Positions 1 through 8,225 of a stretch of 64,000 nucleotides of DNA are shown piece after piece; the first letter of the stretch is position 1; each line of letters opens with the position of its first letter. The DNA is from Bradyrhizobium jicamae (GTDB taxonomy: Bacteria > Pseudomonadota > Alphaproteobacteria > Rhizobiales > Xanthobacteraceae), in the NCBI RefSeq assembly GCF_001440395.1, contig NZ_LLXZ01000004.1:1-64000 (forward strand). Direction: 5' to 3'. The notes under the pieces are model-generated. The model did no database searches. It was not told the origin of the DNA and saw only the letters and a list, made by a program, of their open reading frames with translations. Made by a program: the position numbers and the translations under genes.

Positions 1-1080
1 AGCCTCGATATCGCCAGCATCGCGGCGGGCGGCGGCTCGATCGCCGGCGTCGATGGCAGCCGCACGCTGCGGGTCGGGCCGGAGAGCGCGGGTTCGGTGC
101 CGGGCCCGGCCTGCTACGGCAATGGCGGGAAGGCCGCGACCGTCACCGACGCCAATGTCGTGCTGGGCTATCTCGATGCCTCGGCCTTCATGGGCGGCAA
201 GCGCCCGCTTGACCGCGCCGCGTCGGAAGCCGCCGTCGATCGCATCGCCGCCGCGATGGAACTGTCGCGCATCGAGGCCGCTGCCGGCATCTATCGCATG
301 ATCAACCTGAACATGGCCGACGGCATCCGCCTGATGACGCTGCGCCGCGGCGTCGATCCGAGACGTTTTGCGCTGTTGAGTTTCGGCGGCGCCGCCGGCC
401 TGCACGCGGCAGAGGTGGCGCGCGAGCTCGAAATCAAGCGCATCATCGTGCCGACGGTGGCCTCGGTGCTATCGGCCTGGGGCATGCTGACCAGCGATCT
501 CCGCTACGAAGTCAGCCGTACCCATTACGGCGCCGGCGCGCGCATCACCGCCGATGAGGTGCGCGAACTGTTTGCCGGACTGGAGCAGCAGGCCGCCGGC
601 CGATTGCGTTCCTGGTTCAACGGCCCGGTCTCAATCGAGCGCTCCGCCGAAATGCGCTACGGCGAGCAGATCTTTGAGATCGACGTCTCGCTCGACGGCC
701 TCGACTGGAACGCCGCCGATCTCGTCGAGAAGATCGAGGACCGCTTTCACGTCAGGCACGAAGAATTATACACCTACGCCTCGCGCGGCCAGGAAGTCGT
801 CTTCGTCAACGCCCGCGTCGCCGCCGTCGGCGAAGTCTCGCGGCTGGATTCTGAAGCGAAGCCGGCGTCTTCAGCGGCGACCTGCACGCCGCGCAGCCGG
901 CGGCAAGCCTTCTTCGGCGGCTGGCGCGAAGTCCCGGTCTACGCGCTGGACGACCTGCAGCCCGGCCAGACCCTGACCGGCCCTGCGATCATCGAAGCCG
1001 AGACCACGACGGTGCTCGTCGACATCGGCGACCGCGTCGCGGTCAATGCGCTGGGCTGGCTGGATATCGAGTTACGCTGA
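1..1080 (+). CDS. hyuA: N-methylhydantoinase A-type subunit (HyuA), 3' part
   Basis: The reading frame is open from base 1 and gives about 359 residues ending at TGA 1078-1080, so the 5' half of the gene lies off the window. Near the start the translation reads GPESAGSVPGPACYG, the glycine/proline-rich signature of the ATP-dependent hydantoinase/oxoprolinase A subunit. FGGAAGLHA and a C-terminal TGPAIIEAETTTVLV segment are also typical of the family. Members hydrolyse cyclic amides (hydantoins, 5-oxoproline) or carboxylate acetone-like substrates together with a B subunit; the substrate cannot be told from this fragment. No B subunit follows, so if present it must lie upstream. Confidence 0.88.
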   Translation, partial: SLDIASIAAGGGSIAGVDGSRTLRVGPESAGSVPGPACYGNGGKAATVTDANVVLGYLDASAFMGGKRPLDRAASEAAVDRIAAAMELSRIEAAAGIYRMINLNMADGIRLMTLRRGVDPRRFALLSFGGAAGLHAAEVARELEIKRIIVPTVASVLSAWGMLTSDLRYEVSRTHYGAGARITADEVRELFAGLEQQAAGRLRSWFNGPVSIERSAEMRYGEQIFEIDVSLDGLDWNAADLVEKIEDRFHVRHEELYTYASRGQEVVFVNARVAAVGEVSRLDSEAKPASSAATCTPRSRRQAFFGGWREVPVYALDDLQPGQTLTGPAIIEAETTTVLVDIGDRVAVNALGWLDIELR

Positions 1081-1081
1081 C

Positions 1082-1173
1082 GTAGGGTGGGCAAAGCGAA
1101 GCGTGCCCACCATTATGCTACCAACGCGGACCGATGGTGGGCACGGCGCAAACGCGCCTTTGCCCATCCTGCG
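1082..1173. repeat. Dispersed inverted repeat, family 1, copy A
   Basis: The left arm begins GTAGGGTGGGCAAAGCGAAG and continues to CCCACCAT. The right arm, starting GATGGTGGGCACG, is its inverted partner. It fills the gap between convergent genes (hyuA and the secreted protein gene). Related copies are at 3078-3163 and 15159-15252. Confidence 0.85.
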
Positions 1174-1192
1174 CGGCTGCTCAATCGGTGCA

Positions 1193-1537
1193 TTACCGGT
1201 TTCGGCCCCTACACGGCCAATCTCGACCATGAATACGGCCAAGACCCAATTGGTTCGCCAGCCACAACGGAATGGTTTCCTCTTGAGGTCCATAGCGTAT
1301 CACTGGCACTACAGGTCCGCCGCATGGATCGACCCGGTCGTCCTCAGGGCGATAACGATATCGTGGAACAATATTATAGTCCCAGTAGGGAGCTGGTCTT
1401 ACGATAGGCACCCTGATGATGGGTCTTTCGCGTGGTTCACGAACGACCTGGGCCGTCTGCGTATGCGCTACGGTACTAAACGCGCCCAGGTTACACAGGG
1501 CCAGGGCCGTCCCCAAAGCTACGATCGGTATCCTCAT
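1193..1537 (-). CDS. Small secreted protein of unknown function
   Basis: This encodes 114 residues from the ATG at 1537, preceded by a near-perfect AAGGAGG ribosome binding site about 7 bases upstream, which decides this start over an in-frame start further out. Residues 1-25 (MRIPIVALGTALALCNLGAF onward, ending STVAHTQ) look like a Sec signal peptide. The mature part is rich in Arg, Pro and Tyr with no domain I recognise. The good RBS and signal peptide argue for a real gene, but conservation cannot be judged from here. It is convergent with hyuA across repeat copy A. Confidence 0.6.
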   Translation of the reverse strand: MRIPIVALGTALALCNLGAFSTVAHTQTAQVVREPRERPIIRVPIVRPAPYWDYNIVPRYRYRPEDDRVDPCGGPVVPVIRYGPQEETIPLWLANQLGLGRIHGRDWPCRGRNR

Positions 1538-1671
1538 GCATCGACCTCCTTGCCACACACAGCTTGGACGCAACTCGGATATCCTGCGACGTTCGAGTTC
1601 GCGCCGCTGTTGAGCGTATATCGGACATCAAAGACACCGGAACCGCAACGTCTCATTTTGTGAAAACGTGC

Positions 1672-1747
1672 GCTACGCAGCGCCGGCAGCCCGGATGAGC
1701 GAAGGCCTCAAGGCTACCATGCGGCTTCGCTCATGCGGGCTGCGCAG
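1672..1747. repeat. Imperfect inverted repeat upstream of the Liv-type binding protein
   Basis: CAGCCCGGATGAGCGAAG and a downstream CTTCGCTCATGCGGGCTG form inverted arms around a short loop. This resembles the REP-like elements common in Bradyrhizobium genomes. The stretch 1538-1839 otherwise shows no gene; this repeat is its only clear structure. Confidence 0.7.
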
Positions 1748-1839
1748 CCAACATTTCAATTTAACAACCTGATCTGCCGCGCTATCATCGTCATCGCTGG
1801 GTGGCGTCACGAGCTCTTGGTAGCTTGGCGTTCGAGGGC

Positions 1840-3075
1840 ATGTTGATGCAAATAATAACAAAAGCCGCAACTGCGCTGTATCTCGTCGTTGCAATGTTGG
1901 CACTCGCTCCCGCCGCGCAGCCGGCTAGAGCCGCCGGCGTCACCGACACCGAAATCCGCATCGGCAACATCATGCCCTATACCGGGCCGCTCGCCGCGTT
2001 CGCCTCGATCGGTCGGGCGGAGGCCGCCTATTTCGACATGATCAACGAACGCGGCGGCATCAACGGCCGCAAGATCAAGTTCATCTCGCGCGATGACAGC
2101 TCAAACCCGAGAACCGCGGTCGAGCAGACCCATGAGCTGGTCGAGCAGGAGCGCGTGCACCTGATGTTCGGCTCGTTCGGCACGCCGAGCAATCTGGCGA
2201 CGCGAAGCTATCTCAACGAGAGAAGCATCCCGCAGCTCTTCGTCGCCTCCGGCGATGAGGAGTGGGCACATCCGAAGCGGTTTCCGTGGACGATGGGCTG
2301 GCAGCCGACGTTCCGCTCTGAGGGACGGATCTACGCCAACTACATCCAGGCCGCCTATCCGAGCCGGAAGATCGCCGTGCTCTGGCAGAACGATCAGTTC
2401 GGCCGCGATCTGTTCCGGGGATTGCAGGAGGGGCTCGGCTTCACCGCCAACATGATCGTCGCCGACATCGCCATCGACGCGGATATGTCGATCGATACCC
2501 AGGTTGAAATCCTGAAGAACTCCGGCGCCGAGGTGCTCGTGCTCAATTGCGCGCCGCCGATCTCGGCGCGCGCCATCCGCCGGTCGGCCGAACTGGGCTG
2601 GCATCCGCAGCTCGTGCTGGTCAATGCGGCGGCGTCGATCGCGAACGCGTTGCGGCCGGCGGGCCTGCAGAATTCCGTCGGCGTGATCTCCACGTCGTTT
2701 CTGAAGGATGCCGGCGATGCCACCTGGAAGGAAGATGCCGCCATCAGGGACTGGCTCACGTTCATGGACAAATATTACCCCGATGGCGACAAGGAAGACA
2801 GCAACGCCATTTTCGGCTACGCGGCGGCGGCAACCCTGGCGCAGGTCCTGATCCAGTGCGGTGACGACCTGTCGCGCGAGAACATCATGCGGCAGGCGGC
2901 GTCGCTGAAGGGATATCAGAGCCCGATCGCATTTCCGGGCATCGCGATCAATACCGGGCCGACCGATTTCCAGCCGATCAAGCAGATGCGGCTGGTACAG
3001 TTCGACGGCAATTCCTGGCAACCGATCGGCGACGTGATCGAAAGCGCGTTTGCGGCACGGCCGAGTGATAAGTGA
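1840..3075 (+). CDS. Branched-chain amino acid-type ABC transporter substrate-binding protein
   Basis: This is a periplasmic binding protein of the LivK/HAAT type, 411 residues from ATG 1840 (ATG 1846 is also possible). A Sec signal peptide ends near ..QPARA, followed by the typical mature start GVTDTEIRIGNIMPYTGPLA. The motif INERGGINGRKIKFISRDDSSNPRTAVEQT is characteristic of the family, which binds amino acids, aromatic acids and other small organic ligands. No permease or ATPase genes are adjacent, so it is an orphan binding protein here. The neighbouring hydantoinase and enolase-superfamily enzyme hint at a catabolic substrate, but the ligand is unknown. Confidence 0.88.
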   Translation: MLMQIITKAATALYLVVAMLALAPAAQPARAAGVTDTEIRIGNIMPYTGPLAAFASIGRAEAAYFDMINERGGINGRKIKFISRDDSSNPRTAVEQTHELVEQERVHLMFGSFGTPSNLATRSYLNERSIPQLFVASGDEEWAHPKRFPWTMGWQPTFRSEGRIYANYIQAAYPSRKIAVLWQNDQFGRDLFRGLQEGLGFTANMIVADIAIDADMSIDTQVEILKNSGAEVLVLNCAPPISARAIRRSAELGWHPQLVLVNAAASIANALRPAGLQNSVGVISTSFLKDAGDATWKEDAAIRDWLTFMDKYYPDGDKEDSNAIFGYAAAATLAQVLIQCGDDLSRENIMRQAASLKGYQSPIAFPGIAINTGPTDFQPIKQMRLVQFDGNSWQPIGDVIESAFAARPSDK

Positions 3076-3077
3076 GT

Positions 3078-3163
3078 GTAGGGTGGGCAAAGCGTAGCGT
3101 GCCCACCAGCTCTCCATACGCACGAACTGAAATGGTGGGCACGCTTCGCTTTGCCCACCCTAC
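3078..3163. repeat. Dispersed inverted repeat, family 1, copy B
   Basis: The arms GTAGGGTGGGCAAAGCGTAG and the matching CGCTTTGCCCACCCTAC are almost perfectly inverted around a spacer of about 25 bases. It lies exactly between the convergent stop codons at 3075 and 3176, so it could act as a bidirectional terminator. Confidence 0.88.
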
Positions 3164-3175
3164 GACGCCCGTGCG

Positions 3176-4390
3176 CTACTTCTTCTGCCCGTAATTCAAT
3201 AGCCCGCCCTTGCTCTTCGGCGGATGGGCGCGCAGGCCCTCCTCGTTGGGCTCGGTGCCCCAGCCCGGTCGGTCCGGCATGATGAGATGACCATCGACGA
3301 TCTCGGGCACGTGGGTGAACAGTTCATGGTCCCAGGCGAGGCGATCGATGTCGGTTTCCATGATGCGCAAATTTGGCACCGCGGCCGAGAAATGCGCGTT
3401 CATCATGGTGCAGAGATGGCCGTAGAAATTATGCGGGGCGACGTTGACCTCGAAATGTTCCGCAGCGGCGGCAATCTTCATGGATTGCCAGACGCCGTTC
3501 CAGGGCGTGTCGACGATCGCGACATCCATTGCCTGTTCGTTGAAGTAGGGCAGGAACTCGCGCAGGCCCAGCAGCGTCTCGCAGGATGACACCGGGTGCG
3601 GGCTCTGGCGGCGGATGTAGCCCAGCGCCTGCGGGTTGAAGGTGTCAATCTCCACCCAGAACATGGACATGTCCTTGATGGCGCGCAGTATCTTCAGATA
3701 GCCTTCGGTCTTGGCGTTGAAGTTGAGGTCGAGCAGCAGATCGACATCGGGGCCGGCGCCATCGCGGATTGCTTCGAGATGCATGCAGAGGTTTCGCAGC
3801 ACGGTGCGATCGACGTTGAGCTCGGGTTCGAACGGTGAGCCGAAGCCGGGCCGCCAGCCCTGCGGCTTGCCTTCGGTGTAGACGAAGATGTTGGTCTTCA
3901 TCGCCGTAAAGCCCTTTTCGCGCACCTCGCGGCCGATTGATTTGACGCCATCGAGATCGGTAATGGCCGGCTTGAACCAGTCGGGATGGTTGATGCGCCA
4001 GGTCGCGCAATGCGACCAGTAAACGCGGATGCGGTCGCGGATCTTGCCGCCGAGCAGCTCGTAGCAGGGCACGCCGAGCGCCTTGGCCTTGACGTCGAGC
4101 AGCGCGTTCTCGATCGCGCCCAGTGCCAGCGCCACCACGCCGCCGGCGGCCGGCCGCGTCGCGGCAAACAGTTCGACGTAAATCCGCTCGTGCTGAAAGG
4201 CATTCTTGCCGACGACGCGTGCGCCAAGCCGCTCGATCGCGGTGGTCACGCCGGGCGCGCCAAAACCCTCGTCATACTCGCTCCAGCCGACGATGCCGTC
4301 CTCGGTCGTGATCTTGACGAAGTGGTAGTTCCGCCATCCGGCGTCGCAGGCAAGCGTTTCAACGCTGCGTACAGTCGTGGCCTTTTTCAT
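3176..4390 (-). CDS. Mandelate racemase/muconate lactonizing enzyme family protein (enolase superfamily)
   Basis: This encodes 404 residues from ATG 4390, supported by a GGCAGGAAATC ribosome binding site; an upstream in-frame start would add an unlikely Pro/Gln-rich tail. The C-terminal barrel shows the expected metal ligands in order: the Asp in LLLDLNFN, the Glu in FWVEIDTF and the Glu in SSCETLLG, with a His in VAPHNFYGH as candidate general base. The family abstracts an alpha-proton from a carboxylate (racemases, sugar-acid dehydratases, cycloisomerases). The exact substrate cannot be assigned. It is followed on the same strand by other catabolic genes and ends against repeat copy B. Confidence 0.85.
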   Translation of the reverse strand: MKKATTVRSVETLACDAGWRNYHFVKITTEDGIVGWSEYDEGFGAPGVTTAIERLGARVVGKNAFQHERIYVELFAATRPAAGGVVALALGAIENALLDVKAKALGVPCYELLGGKIRDRIRVYWSHCATWRINHPDWFKPAITDLDGVKSIGREVREKGFTAMKTNIFVYTEGKPQGWRPGFGSPFEPELNVDRTVLRNLCMHLEAIRDGAGPDVDLLLDLNFNAKTEGYLKILRAIKDMSMFWVEIDTFNPQALGYIRRQSPHPVSSCETLLGLREFLPYFNEQAMDVAIVDTPWNGVWQSMKIAAAAEHFEVNVAPHNFYGHLCTMMNAHFSAAVPNLRIMETDIDRLAWDHELFTHVPEIVDGHLIMPDRPGWGTEPNEEGLRAHPPKSKGGLLNYGQKK

Positions 4391-4495
4391 GATTTCCTGC
4401 CCCGGAGCTTGTTGTTGTCGTTGGTCCGATAACAACAACGGAATGGCGGGGAGGTCAATTGCAGGGCGGCGCATGGGCCGCATGGCCGGAATGCG

Positions 4496-5737
4496 CTAGC
4501 CCTCCGGCCGAAACAGCGTCGCCTTCGGCCGCTCGAACACCTGCCGCCCGCTCTTGAATCCCATCAGCACATCGGGCAATTCCGCAATCGCATTCGTCCC
4601 GCAGTCGGTATCGAGAACGATCAGGTCAGCCGGATTGCCCGGCGCGATGCCATAGTCCCGCAGGTTCATCAGCCGCGCAGGCAGTTCGGTGACGAGATCG
4701 AGGCATGCCTCGAGCTCGCTGATCCCGGCATGCGCGACATTGGCGTAAAAGTTCGCCATCCGCAGCAGCGAGGCGTCACCGAACGGCGTGAACGGATTGA
4801 GCACGTTGTTGGTGGCGACCGAACAGATGACGCCGTCTTCGACCAGCTTGTGCGCCACCGTCAGCCCGCGCGGCGCGTTGTGCGTTGCGTCACGCCCCAT
4901 CAGATAGAGATCGGTCGCCGGCAGCACCGTGACGGCGACGCCTGACTTGGCCAGCCGTGCCGCCGCCGCCTTCAGCCGGTCCGGCGGTAGCGCCGACAAT
5001 TTGGTGGCGTGGCCGATCGCGACGCGGCCCTGATAGTTGCGCCGTTCGGTCTGCCGGCAGACTTCTTCGAGATGCCACCACGACGGATCGAGATCGAAAT
5101 CGAGATGCAGGTCGACATCGACGTCGAACGCCTGCGCCAGGTCGAATACTTTCTCGAGATGCGCGTTCGGATCGGTGTCCATATAGGGACAGCCGCCGAT
5201 CGCTTCGCCGCCGTCGCGCAGCGCCGCAACCAAAAGTTCCTCGGTGCCGGGATCGTTAGTCAGGCCTTCCTGCGGAAACACGCAGATCGAGAGATCGAGC
5301 GCCCAGCCATAGTCGCGCTTCAGCGCTTTCACCGCCTCGAAACCGCGCAAGCCGATGCGCGGATCGATCTCGACATGGGTGCGCATCCGCGTCGTGCCGT
5401 GAACGATGGCGCGCTCGATCACCCGCGCGCCGCGGGCATAGACGTCCTCCACCGTGAAATCACGCTTCATGGCGGCAACCGCGGCGATGGCTTCACCGAC
5501 GCTGCCATGGTTGTGCCCGCAGCGGCCGAGCAGGCAGGCCTTGTCCAGGTGAATATGGGTGTCGACGAAGCCGGGCAGCACCAGTTTGCCGCCAACGTCG
5601 ATCTCCGCCGCGTCGCAGGCGAGGCGGGGTTCTATGGCGGCGATGCGCCCGCCGGCGACGCCGATATCGACGGCAGTCGCTGAGGCCCGGGTCCTGGCGT
5701 TGCGGAAGATCAGGTCGAAGGCGGTTTTCGGGGTCAT
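4496..5737 (-). CDS. Cytosine deaminase-like metal-dependent amidohydrolase
   Basis: This encodes 413 residues. The N-terminal beta-sandwich is followed by PGFVDTHIHLDKACL, whose HxH binds metal. HLDFDLD, GHATKLSAL and a late Asp in NPFTPFGD follow in the order of the CodA/cytosine deaminase group. Such enzymes deaminate pyrimidines or triazines, or open cyclic amides. It is transcribed away from the NTF2-like gene, and the 154-base divergent gap holds two copies of an element also found upstream of the NitT/TauT transporter. A role in heterocyclic-nitrogen use is likely; the substrate is unknown. Confidence 0.85.
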   Translation of the reverse strand: MTPKTAFDLIFRNARTRASATAVDIGVAGGRIAAIEPRLACDAAEIDVGGKLVLPGFVDTHIHLDKACLLGRCGHNHGSVGEAIAAVAAMKRDFTVEDVYARGARVIERAIVHGTTRMRTHVEIDPRIGLRGFEAVKALKRDYGWALDLSICVFPQEGLTNDPGTEELLVAALRDGGEAIGGCPYMDTDPNAHLEKVFDLAQAFDVDVDLHLDFDLDPSWWHLEEVCRQTERRNYQGRVAIGHATKLSALPPDRLKAAAARLAKSGVAVTVLPATDLYLMGRDATHNAPRGLTVAHKLVEDGVICSVATNNVLNPFTPFGDASLLRMANFYANVAHAGISELEACLDLVTELPARLMNLRDYGIAPGNPADLIVLDTDCGTNAIAELPDVLMGFKSGRQVFERPKATLFRPEG

Positions 5738-5800
5738 CGGGTCGGCTGTCTGGAGAAGGTTTCAATCTATCCGAAGCGGGAACACCGGACAGCACCAGAT

Positions 5801-5861
5801 TGTGTGCAGTTCGGCGGTCAAATTGTTCAAAATATGTGCATGCAGTTTGCGGGCCGAACTG
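5801..5861. promoter_or_regulatory. Candidate operator region: two related elements in a divergent gap
   Basis: Bases 5837-5861 begin TGCATGCAGTTTGCGGGCCG. They match 7237-7261 at 22 of 25 positions. A looser copy, beginning TGTGTGCAGTTCGGCGGTCA, lies at 5801-5826. The elements sit between the divergent amidohydrolase and NTF2-like genes. The GntR/FCD regulator encoded at 6408-7166 is the obvious candidate to bind them; that is inference. Confidence 0.6.
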
Positions 5862-5891
5862 TAGTATCCTTGGGCATCAGGAGAACCCGTC

Positions 5892-6311
5892 ATGTCCACC
5901 GCCGCCAAAGCCGAACGCAAGGAAATGTCCGATGCCGAGGTGGTCGAGGCCTATCTCACGGCGTCAATGATCCCCGATCCCGATGCCGCGTCGGCCTACA
6001 TGAAGCCCGGCACTATCATCACCTTCACCGGTGGGCGGGAGTTCGACCATCCCCGCGGGCCGACCGGCTTCAACGCCAAGCGCTATCGCTGGGTCAAGAA
6101 GAAGATGGACCGTTTCGACGTGTGCCCCGGCGCGGACGAGACCGTCGTCTACAGCATCGGCACGCTCTACGGCGAATGGATCGACGGTACGCCGTTCGAA
6201 GGCAACCGCTATGTCGACCGCTTCGTGGTGAAGGGCGGCCAGATCGTGAAGATGGACGTCTGGAACGACAGCGCCGAGCGGATTTTGGTGCAGCGGGGAA
6301 TCGAGGCGTGA
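5892..6311 (+). CDS. NTF2-like (SnoaL-type) protein
   Basis: This encodes 139 residues: helical N-terminus (DAEVVEAYLTASMIPDPDAASAYM) and beta-rich C-terminus with ETVVYSIGTLYGEWIDG and GNRYVDRFVVKGGQIVKMDVWND, the pattern of the NTF2-like cone fold. Family members are small ketosteroid isomerase/SnoaL-like enzymes or ligand-binding proteins; no catalytic residue can be assigned. It starts 31 bases downstream of the 5837-5861 element and shares that element with the ABC operon at 7.36 kb, so it is probably part of the same regulon. Confidence 0.72.
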   Translation: MSTAAKAERKEMSDAEVVEAYLTASMIPDPDAASAYMKPGTIITFTGGREFDHPRGPTGFNAKRYRWVKKKMDRFDVCPGADETVVYSIGTLYGEWIDGTPFEGNRYVDRFVVKGGQIVKMDVWNDSAERILVQRGIEA

Positions 6312-6321
6312 GGGTTCCTCG

Positions 6322-6407
6322 CCGTCGTTGCGAGGAGCGAAGCGACGAAGCAATCCATCGCGCGGCATAACGGATAGATGGATTGCTTCGCTGGCTCGCA
6401 ATGACGG
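6322..6407. repeat. Dispersed inverted repeat, family 2, copy A
   Basis: GAAGCAATCCAT and ATGGATTGCTTC form the core arms, flanked by CGTTGCGAGGAGCG and GCTCGCAATGACG as outer partners. It fills the gap between the convergent genes ending at 6311 and 6408. A second copy is at 10094-10213. Confidence 0.85.
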
Positions 6408-7166
6408 TCAGCGCACCCGCACCACCTTCGGCATCTTCACCACGCGCTCGCCTTCGCCTTCCTCGGCATAGGGCGCCAGAATATCCAGCAGATCCCGGCC
6501 CCGCTGCGGGGCAGGGGCGACCAAGGCCCGGCTGGCGACGGAATCCAGATGGCTGTGCATCAGGCTCATCACCTTGGCCTCATCCCCCTTGACCAGCGCC
6601 GCGATGATCGCGCGGTGCTCGTTGATGGCGCATTCCGACGAATGCGGGCGGCTGTAGAGCGATAGCGTCAGGCAGCAGCGATAGGCGACCTCGCTGACAT
6701 AGCGCACCAGGATCGGGCTGTTGGTCATGTTGGCGAGCAGGATGTGGAATTCCGTCGCCAGCCTGATGGAAACCGCATCCGAGCCGTCGCGCGCGCGGTC
6801 CTCGGCATCGACATGGGTGTTCAGCTCGGCAATCTGGGCCTTGGTGAGTTTGCCGGCGAGCTGGCGCACCACCAGTCGCTCGAGCTCGATCCTGATATCG
6901 AAGGCATCGCGTGCTTCCTGCCAGCTCGGCGTCGCCACCACGGCGATCCGGTTGCGGCGCAGCTCGACCAGGCCTTCGGCGGCCAGTTGCCCCAGCGCGT
7001 GGCGGGCGATGGTGCGGCTGACGCCGAACCGCTCGCCAAGCGAATCCTCCGGCAGTTTCGCCCCCGGTGCCAGCGCCTGCTCGATGATGGCGCGACGAAG
7101 CGCGCGGCAGATCAGCCCGACCTTGTCGGACGGCTCGGCGGTCTTGCTGGCGGGACGGGGCGCCAT
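6408..7166 (-). CDS. GntR-family transcriptional regulator, FCD subfamily
   Basis: This encodes 252 residues. A winged-helix DNA-binding domain occupies about residues 15-78 (ICRALRRAIIEQALAPGAKLPEDSLGERFGVSRTIARHALGQLAAEGLVEL). An all-helical FCD ligand-binding domain follows, with EFHILLANMTNSPILVRYV and a late ECAINEHRAIIAAL containing the usual metal-ligand His positions. FCD regulators usually repress catabolic genes until a carboxylate-type ligand binds. It lies between two copies of a conserved 25-base element (5837 and 7237), the second directly upstream of its own start, which suggests autoregulation and control of both neighbouring units. Confidence 0.92.
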   Translation of the reverse strand: MAPRPASKTAEPSDKVGLICRALRRAIIEQALAPGAKLPEDSLGERFGVSRTIARHALGQLAAEGLVELRRNRIAVVATPSWQEARDAFDIRIELERLVVRQLAGKLTKAQIAELNTHVDAEDRARDGSDAVSIRLATEFHILLANMTNSPILVRYVSEVAYRCCLTLSLYSRPHSSECAINEHRAIIAALVKGDEAKVMSLMHSHLDSVASRALVAPAPQRGRDLLDILAPYAEEGEGERVVKMPKVVRVR

Positions 7167-7236
7167 CGGCGAATCCTTGGGACGTGCTGCGAATGGCGCC
7201 TCTTATCACAATTGACGAGCAAGTGTGCGCCTCAAT

Positions 7237-7261
7237 TGCATGCAGTTTGAGGGCGGAATTG
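7237..7261. promoter_or_regulatory. Conserved 25-base element upstream of GntR gene and ABC operon
   Basis: It begins TGCATGCAGTTTGAGGGCGG and differs from 5837-5861 at only three positions. It is located in the divergent gap between the GntR gene (start 7166) and the NitT/TauT operon. Confidence 0.6.
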
Positions 7262-7328
7262 CACAAAAGGAAGCCGCTGCACCGGATGGCAGATTGCAAG
7301 TTTCCTTGATTTGAAAGGCGAAATTCGC

Positions 7329-7345
7329 TGGCATCCGGCTTGCAT
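7329..7345 (+). promoter_or_regulatory. Candidate sigma-54 (-24/-12) promoter
   Basis: TGGCATCCGGCTTGCAT has the GG-N10-GC spacing and the TGGCA/TTGCA boxes expected for RpoN. Transcription would start near 7355, almost at the predicted start codons (7358, 7361 or 7367). No enhancer site was identified. Nitrogen control would suit a heterocycle uptake system. Confidence 0.45.
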
Positions 7346-7357
7346 GCACTTCCAGCC

Positions 7358-8224
7358 ATGATGCGCATGCAACCACATTCCGAATTCGCCGGCGCGCCCG
7401 TTTCGGCCGCCGCCGCCCCGATCGCCATCGAACTGTCGGAAGCCTCCGTCACCTTCGGGCGCGGCGCTCGCGCCGTGCCGGCGCTGTCGACGACCACCTT
7501 GCGGATCGCCGATGGCGAGTTCGTTGCCCTCGTCGGTCCCTCCGGCTGCGGCAAGTCGACCATCCTGCGGCTGGTGAGCGGCCTGGTGCAGCCGTCATCG
7601 GGCGTCGTCATCGTCGGCGGCCGGGAGGTCGCGGCGCGGGCGATGCGCGTCGGCATGGCGTTCCAGAACCCGACCATGCTGCCGTGGATGTCGATCGAGC
7701 GGAACATCATGCTGCCGCTCAAGATCGTCGAGCCGTTCCGCTCGCAATTCCGCAAGCTGCGCAAGACCGAATTCCGCGACAAGGCCAATGCGCTGCTGGA
7801 GCAGGTCGGCCTTAAGGGATTCGGCAACCGCTACCCCTGGCAACTTTCCGGCGGCATGCTCCAGCGCGCCAATCTCTGCCGCGCGCTGATCCACGAGCCG
7901 CGCATGCTGCTGCTGGACGAGCCGTTCGGCGCTCTCGACCAGTTCACGCGCGAAGAACTCTGGTCGATCCTGCAGGACCTCTGGATCGCCCACAAGCCGA
8001 CCGTGCTGCTGGTAACTCATGATCTGCGCGAGGCGGCGTTTCTCGGCAGCCGCATCTGCGTGATGAGCGCGCGGCCCGGCCGCATCCTCGACGACAGCCA
8101 CGTCGACTTCGCCCGGCCGCGCACGGTGGCGATGACCTTCGAGCCCGACTTCGTCGCGCTGAACCAGAAGCTGCGCGCCTTCATCGTCGATGCGAGGACA
8201 GCGGCAACCAGGGGAGCGGCCTGA
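7358..8224 (+). CDS. NitT/TauT-family ABC transporter ATP-binding protein
   Basis: This encodes 288 residues from ATG 7358; ATG 7361 or 7367 are possible, and a TTG at 7340 overlaps the putative promoter so is unlikely. Walker A GPSGCGKST is at about residues 60-68, the signature LSGGMLQR at about 163-170, and Walker B LLLDEPFGALDQ and the switch His in LLVTHDLREA follow. The sequence type matches the nitrate/sulfonate/taurine uptake group. It is the first gene of a three-gene importer operon with the permease starting 1 base after its stop. The solute may be a pyrimidine-like compound, given the neighbouring amidohydrolases and the NMT1-like binding protein. Confidence 0.93.
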   Translation: MMRMQPHSEFAGAPVSAAAAPIAIELSEASVTFGRGARAVPALSTTTLRIADGEFVALVGPSGCGKSTILRLVSGLVQPSSGVVIVGGREVAARAMRVGMAFQNPTMLPWMSIERNIMLPLKIVEPFRSQFRKLRKTEFRDKANALLEQVGLKGFGNRYPWQLSGGMLQRANLCRALIHEPRMLLLDEPFGALDQFTREELWSILQDLWIAHKPTVLLVTHDLREAAFLGSRICVMSARPGRILDDSHVDFARPRTVAMTFEPDFVALNQKLRAFIVDARTAATRGAA

Positions 8225-8225
8225 C

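Noticed and set aside
1072..1407. Short frames beginning MGKAKRAHH near repeat family 1
   Set aside because: The same peptide arises wherever the GTAGGGTGGGCAAAGCG repeat is translated (1.1, 3.1 and 15 kb), so it is a repeat artefact, not a gene.
2101..3123. 340-residue minus-strand frame over the Liv-type binding protein
   Set aside because: It is Arg-rich with no domain and mirrors a strong plus-strand gene.
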